Source: Tessaracoccus rhinocerotis (GTDB lineage: Bacteria > Actinomycetota > Actinomycetes > Propionibacteriales > Propionibacteriaceae). From it: a DNA stretch of 64,000 nt. The notes below the pieces were generated by a model, which was not told the origin of the DNA, did not search any database, and was given only the letters and a program-made list of their open reading frames with translations. Positions 61,719 through 64,000 of the stretch are shown piece by piece (position 1 is the first letter of the stretch; each line of letters begins with the position of its first letter). Location: positions 766,334-830,333 of the forward strand of contig NZ_VKKG01000001.1 in assembly GCF_007197885.1 (NCBI RefSeq). Direction: 5' to 3'. The position numbers and the translations under genes are program-made.

Positions 61719-62465
61719 ATGGCGAGGGTCCTGCTGGCGGGAGAGTCGTGGGTAAGCGCAGTCATCGATCACAAGGGATATGACGCCTTCCCCCACACCC
61801 AGGTCCACATCGGATGCGCGGAGCTGCTGCGCGTGCTCGGCGAAGCGGGGCACGACGTCACGCACCTGCGCTCGCACGACGTCGCCGCCGATTTCCCCCT
61901 CACGCTGGAGGAACTGGACGCCTACGACGTTGTGATCCTGTCCGACGTCGGCGCCAACACGCTGCTGCTGCCGCCGCAGGTCTTCGAGGAGGGGCGTCGC
62001 GCGCCGAACCGTGCGAAGCTGCTGCGGGAGTGGGTGCAGCGCGGCGGTGGGCTGATGATGGCCGGCGGCTACCTCAGCTTCCAGGGCTTCCAGGCCAAGG
62101 CCAACTACCACGGCACCGCCATCGAGGAGGTGCTTCCCGTGGAGATCCTCCCCTACGACGACAGGGTCGAGTCGCCCGAGGGCGTCGAGGGTGAACTCAC
62201 CGGCGTCGAGCACCCGGTGGCCGAGGGCCTTGACCAGCAGTGGCCCGCGCTGCTCGGCTACCAGAAGCTGACGGCACGCCCAGACGCGACGGTGCTGGCC
62301 ACCGTGGAGGCGCACCCGCTGCTGGTGGTCCGCACGGTGGGCGAGGGCAGGACGCTGGCGTTCGCCTCCGACATCTCGCCCCACTGGGCACCGCAGGAGT
62401 TCATGGCGTGGCCCGGCTACGCCCGGCTGTTCGACAACTCGGTGCGCTGGCTGGCCGGCAGCTGA
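61719..62465 (+). CDS. GATase1-like protein (putative glutamine amidotransferase fold)
   Basis: 248 residues with ribosome site AAGGGAGAA. Opens MARVLLAGESWVSAVIDHKG and contains YDVVILSDVGANTLLLPPQV and GGGLMMAGGYLSFQGFQAKA, features of the PF07090-like class. The nucleophile position shows Gly-Gly-Tyr (AGGYLSF) rather than Gly-Cys-Gly, so it is not a glutaminase. Late AFASDISPHWAP may carry catalytic or metal-binding residues. Role unknown. Convergent with purQ; the two stops sit in CTGAG-C-CTCAG. Confidence 0.8.
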   Translation: MARVLLAGESWVSAVIDHKGYDAFPHTQVHIGCAELLRVLGEAGHDVTHLRSHDVAADFPLTLEELDAYDVVILSDVGANTLLLPPQVFEEGRRAPNRAKLLREWVQRGGGLMMAGGYLSFQGFQAKANYHGTAIEEVLPVEILPYDDRVESPEGVEGELTGVEHPVAEGLDQQWPALLGYQKLTARPDATVLATVEAHPLLVVRTVGEGRTLAFASDISPHWAPQEFMAWPGYARLFDNSVRWLAGS

Positions 62466-62468
62466 GCC

Positions 62469-63143
62469 TCAGGCGCGGACGGCCAGGAAGTCCAGCACGG
62501 AGCTGAAGAACTTCCGGCCGTCCAGCGAGGGGCTCGTCAACTCCTCGACGTTGTGCTCTGGGTGGGGCATGAGGCCGACGACGTTGCCGCGGGCGTTGGT
62601 GATGCCGGCGATGTCGTTGGCCGAGCCGTTGGGGTTGTCGAGGTAGCGGAAAACCACCTGGTCGTTGCCCTCCAGTCGCTTCAGCGTCTCCGGGTCGGCC
62701 TGGTAGTTGCCCTCGCCGTTCTTCAGGACGATGGTGATCTCCTCGCCCTTGGTGAACGACTTGGTCCACACGGTGTCGATGGTCTCGACGCGCAGGCGCT
62801 GGTCGCGGCAGATGAAGTGCTGGTCGACGTTGCGGATCATGGCGCCGTCGAGGAGGTGGGCCTCGCACAGCAGCTGGAAGCCGTTGCAGATGCCCAGCAC
62901 CGGCATGCCCCTGTTGGCCGCGTCGATGACGGTGTCCATGATGGGGCTGAACCGGGCGATGGCGCCGCAACGCAGGTAGTCGCCGTAGGAGAACCCGCCC
63001 GGCAGAATGATGGCGTCGACGCCGTCGACGGAGTCGGACCCGTGCCACAGCGGCACGGCCTCGGCGCCGCAGAGTTCCACGGCGCGCAGTGCGTCGTGGT
63101 CGTCGAGGGATCCGGGGAAGGTCACCACCCCGATGCGGGGCAT
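62469..63143 (-). CDS. purQ: FGAM synthase glutaminase subunit
   Basis: 224 residues. Class I glutaminase with nucleophile Cys in [14 protein letters not shown] (about 86) and the catalytic His/Glu in [13 protein letters not shown] (about 195). Opens [20 protein letters not shown]. Supplies ammonia to PurL. Its ATG shares one base with the purS stop (TGATG), so the two are translated together. Confidence 0.95.
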   Translation of the reverse strand: MPRIGVVTFPGSLDDHDALRAVELCGAEAVPLWHGSDSVDGVDAIILPGGFSYGDYLRCGAIARFSPIMDTVIDAANRGMPVLGICNGFQLLCEAHLLDGAMIRNVDQHFICRDQRLRVETIDTVWTKSFTKGEEITIVLKNGEGNYQADPETLKRLEGNDQVVFRYLDNPNGSANDIAGITNARGNVVGLMPHPEHNVEELTSPSLDGRKFFSSVLDFLAVRA

Positions 63144-63382
63144 CAGTCGGTCACCACTTCGAAGGACTCGATGACGGTGTTGGCGAGGAGCCGCTCGGCG
63201 GCCTCCTCGATCTCGGCCAGCTTCTCGGGGGTCACGTCACCGTCGACCTCGATCTCGAAGCGCTTGCCCTGACGGACGCTGAGGCCGTTGAACCCGAGGC
63301 GGCCGAGGGCGCCGGTAACAGCCTTGCCCTGCGGGTCCAGGATCTCCGGCTTGGGCATCACGTTGACGATCACACGACTCAT
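63143..63382 (-). CDS. purS: FGAM synthase subunit PurS
   Basis: 79 residues, standard length. Opens [20 protein letters not shown] and ends [17 protein letters not shown], both typical. It bridges PurQ and PurL in the complex. A TATTGT -10 box lies 7 bases before the ATG (leaderless), which also excludes an upstream in-frame extension. Confidence 0.95.
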   Translation of the reverse strand: MSRVIVNVMPKPEILDPQGKAVTGALGRLGFNGLSVRQGKRFEIEVDGDVTPEKLAEIEEAAERLLANTVIESFEVVTD

Positions 63383-63389
63383 GCGAGCC

Positions 63390-63395
63390 ACAATA
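63390..63395 (-). promoter_or_regulatory. -10 box of purS-purQ (leaderless)
   Basis: TATTGT on the minus strand, 7 bases before the ATG at 63382. Confidence 0.55.
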
Positions 63396-63446
63396 CTGGA
63401 CCGCGCCGCTGCCGCGCCCACTGCGCGTCCGCCCCGGATGGCACAC

Positions 63447-63480
63447 CACAACCCGGAATGGAATCCCATCCCGGGTTGTG
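63447..63480 (-). terminator. Hairpin after the Cys-rich small gene
   Basis: CACAACCCGG and CCGGGTTGTG are perfect 10-base arms around 14 bases that can pair partly (GGAATGG with CCATCC). It separates the small gene at 63521 from the purS promoter. Confidence 0.7.
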
Positions 63481-63520
63481 CGTGCTCAGTGCGGAAGAAG
63501 CTCGGTGAGGGCTCGGCCGC

Positions 63521-63685
63521 TCAGCCGAAGAGCTTGGACCAGAATCCCCTGCCGTCGCCTGGCTCGGGCGCGTGTCCGGGGCAACGATCGGCCTTCGGGA
63601 CTCGGGCGAATACCTGGTCGACGTGCTGGCCGCATCCGGCCCAGGTGGTCTTCCCGCAGGTCCTGCACTTGACTGCACTGCACAT
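63521..63685 (-). CDS. Small Cys-rich (zinc-ribbon-like) protein
   Basis: 54 residues with ribosome site AAGGAGA. Opens MCSAVKCRTCGKTTWAGCGQ: five Cys in CxxxxCRTCGKxTWxGCG, plus HVDQVFARVPKADRCPGH with a sixth Cys and His. The pattern (pairs of Cys about 12 apart) suggests one zinc site. The tail GDGRGFWSKLFG is basic and aromatic. I recall this short family as widespread but uncharacterised. The gene lies 66 bases downstream of a rhodanese-domain gene and may belong to the same transcript. Confidence 0.85.
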   Translation of the reverse strand: MCSAVKCRTCGKTTWAGCGQHVDQVFARVPKADRCPGHAPEPGDGRGFWSKLFG

Positions 63686-63751
63686 GTTGTTTCTCCTTGG
63701 TTCGTCTACTGCTTGTTGGTTCTTGGTTCTTGGTGGTTGCGTCGAACGGCT

Positions 63752-64000
63752 TCAGTCGCCGACGGTCACCCTCTGGGAGGGTTCGATGGGGGTGGTGTGG
63801 AGACTGGGGCTGCCGGTCTCCAACAGGTCGTCCAGCCCCGGCCCCAGGGCGGCGCGCAGCGTCAGCATGCCGCCGGACAGGTTGGCCGAGTCGAAGCCGG
63901 CCTGGGCGAGTTGGCGGTGTGCCAGGTAGGAGCGCACACCAGATGCACACATGACACGCACGGGGCGGCCGGCCGCAGCGCGTCGGACCTCCTCCATCCG
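63752..64000 (-). CDS. Rhodanese-domain protein (5' end missing)
   Basis: The frame is open to the window edge. Active-site loop RVMCASGVRSYLAHRQLAQA has the catalytic Cys followed by the GxRSYLA pattern seen in single-domain rhodaneses and in the rhodanese tail of CoA-disulfide reductases. LSGGMLTLRAALGPGLDDL follows. Persulfide or sulfur transfer is the expected activity. Whether a flavin domain lies upstream cannot be seen. Confidence 0.8.
   Translation of the reverse strand, partial: RMEEVRRAAAGRPVRVMCASGVRSYLAHRQLAQAGFDSANLSGGMLTLRAALGPGLDDLLETGSPSLHTTPIEPSQRVTVGD

Overview
The window is 64 kb of GC-rich bacterial chromosome, most likely from an actinomycete. I lean towards Propionibacteriaceae from gene content, but no sequence search was possible. 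Supporting signs are very high third-position GC, many GTG starts, a monomeric NADP isocitrate dehydrogenase, DUF3073, a DUF222/HNH protein, separate purS/purQ/purL, a menaquinone operon, and at least 17 genes whose start codon lies only 6-7 bases behind a TANNNT -10 box, i.e. leaderless transcripts.

Layout. 1-9.3 kb: the end of a MacB/FtsX-type permease, the transhydrogenase pair pntAB, and a tight minus-strand operon TM2 protein-menE-menA-menC-menD. 9.4-12.4 kb: dhaL, a nucleotidyltransferase and a galactokinase-like GHMP kinase, which read as a sugar-activation set. 12.4-20 kb: a CDF metal exporter, a patatin, membrane proteins, a three-gene operon of small anchored proteins, a DUF222/HNH protein that runs into an antisense tRNA-Lys, and a membrane-anchored protein that resembles the apical domain of GroEL. 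20-22.3 kb: a secreted SH3-repeat protein and tRNA-Glu, tRNA-Asp and tRNA-Phe. 22.3-28.7 kb: a hydrolase with a lost start, DUF3073, isocitrate dehydrogenase and glycogen phosphorylase. 28.7-36.1 kb: an SDR/AMP-ligase pair that both lack expected catalytic residues, a YCII protein with a sigma factor lacking region 4, an ABC exporter and a GNAT. 36-40 kb: purM-purF and an M20 peptidase. 40-50 kb: carbohydrate genes (LacI regulator with GH13 glucosidase, xylA divergent from a ROK repressor), an LTA-synthase-like enzyme and two MFS transporters. 50-55.8 kb: an FMO/SDR pair, then a cluster of an SPFH protein, a NAD-kinase-like protein and a divergent adenylyltransferase-like/methyltransferase fusion. 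55.8-64 kb: purL, DUF1206, pepN, a GATase1-like protein, purQ-purS, a 54-residue Cys-rich protein and a partial rhodanese.

Most of the window is core metabolism: respiration (menaquinone, transhydrogenase), purine synthesis, glycogen and pentose use, and cell envelope. The most interesting parts are the SPFH/NAD-kinase-like/adenylyltransferase-methyltransferase cluster (52.3-55.8 kb), the free-standing GroEL-apical-like membrane protein (19.4-20.0 kb), the dhaL-nucleotidyltransferase-GHMP kinase set (9.7-12.4 kb) and the sigma factor missing region 4 (31.1-32.0 kb). Several convergent gene pairs also have both stop codons built into hairpins or palindromes. No CRISPR array, insertion sequence or prophage was seen.
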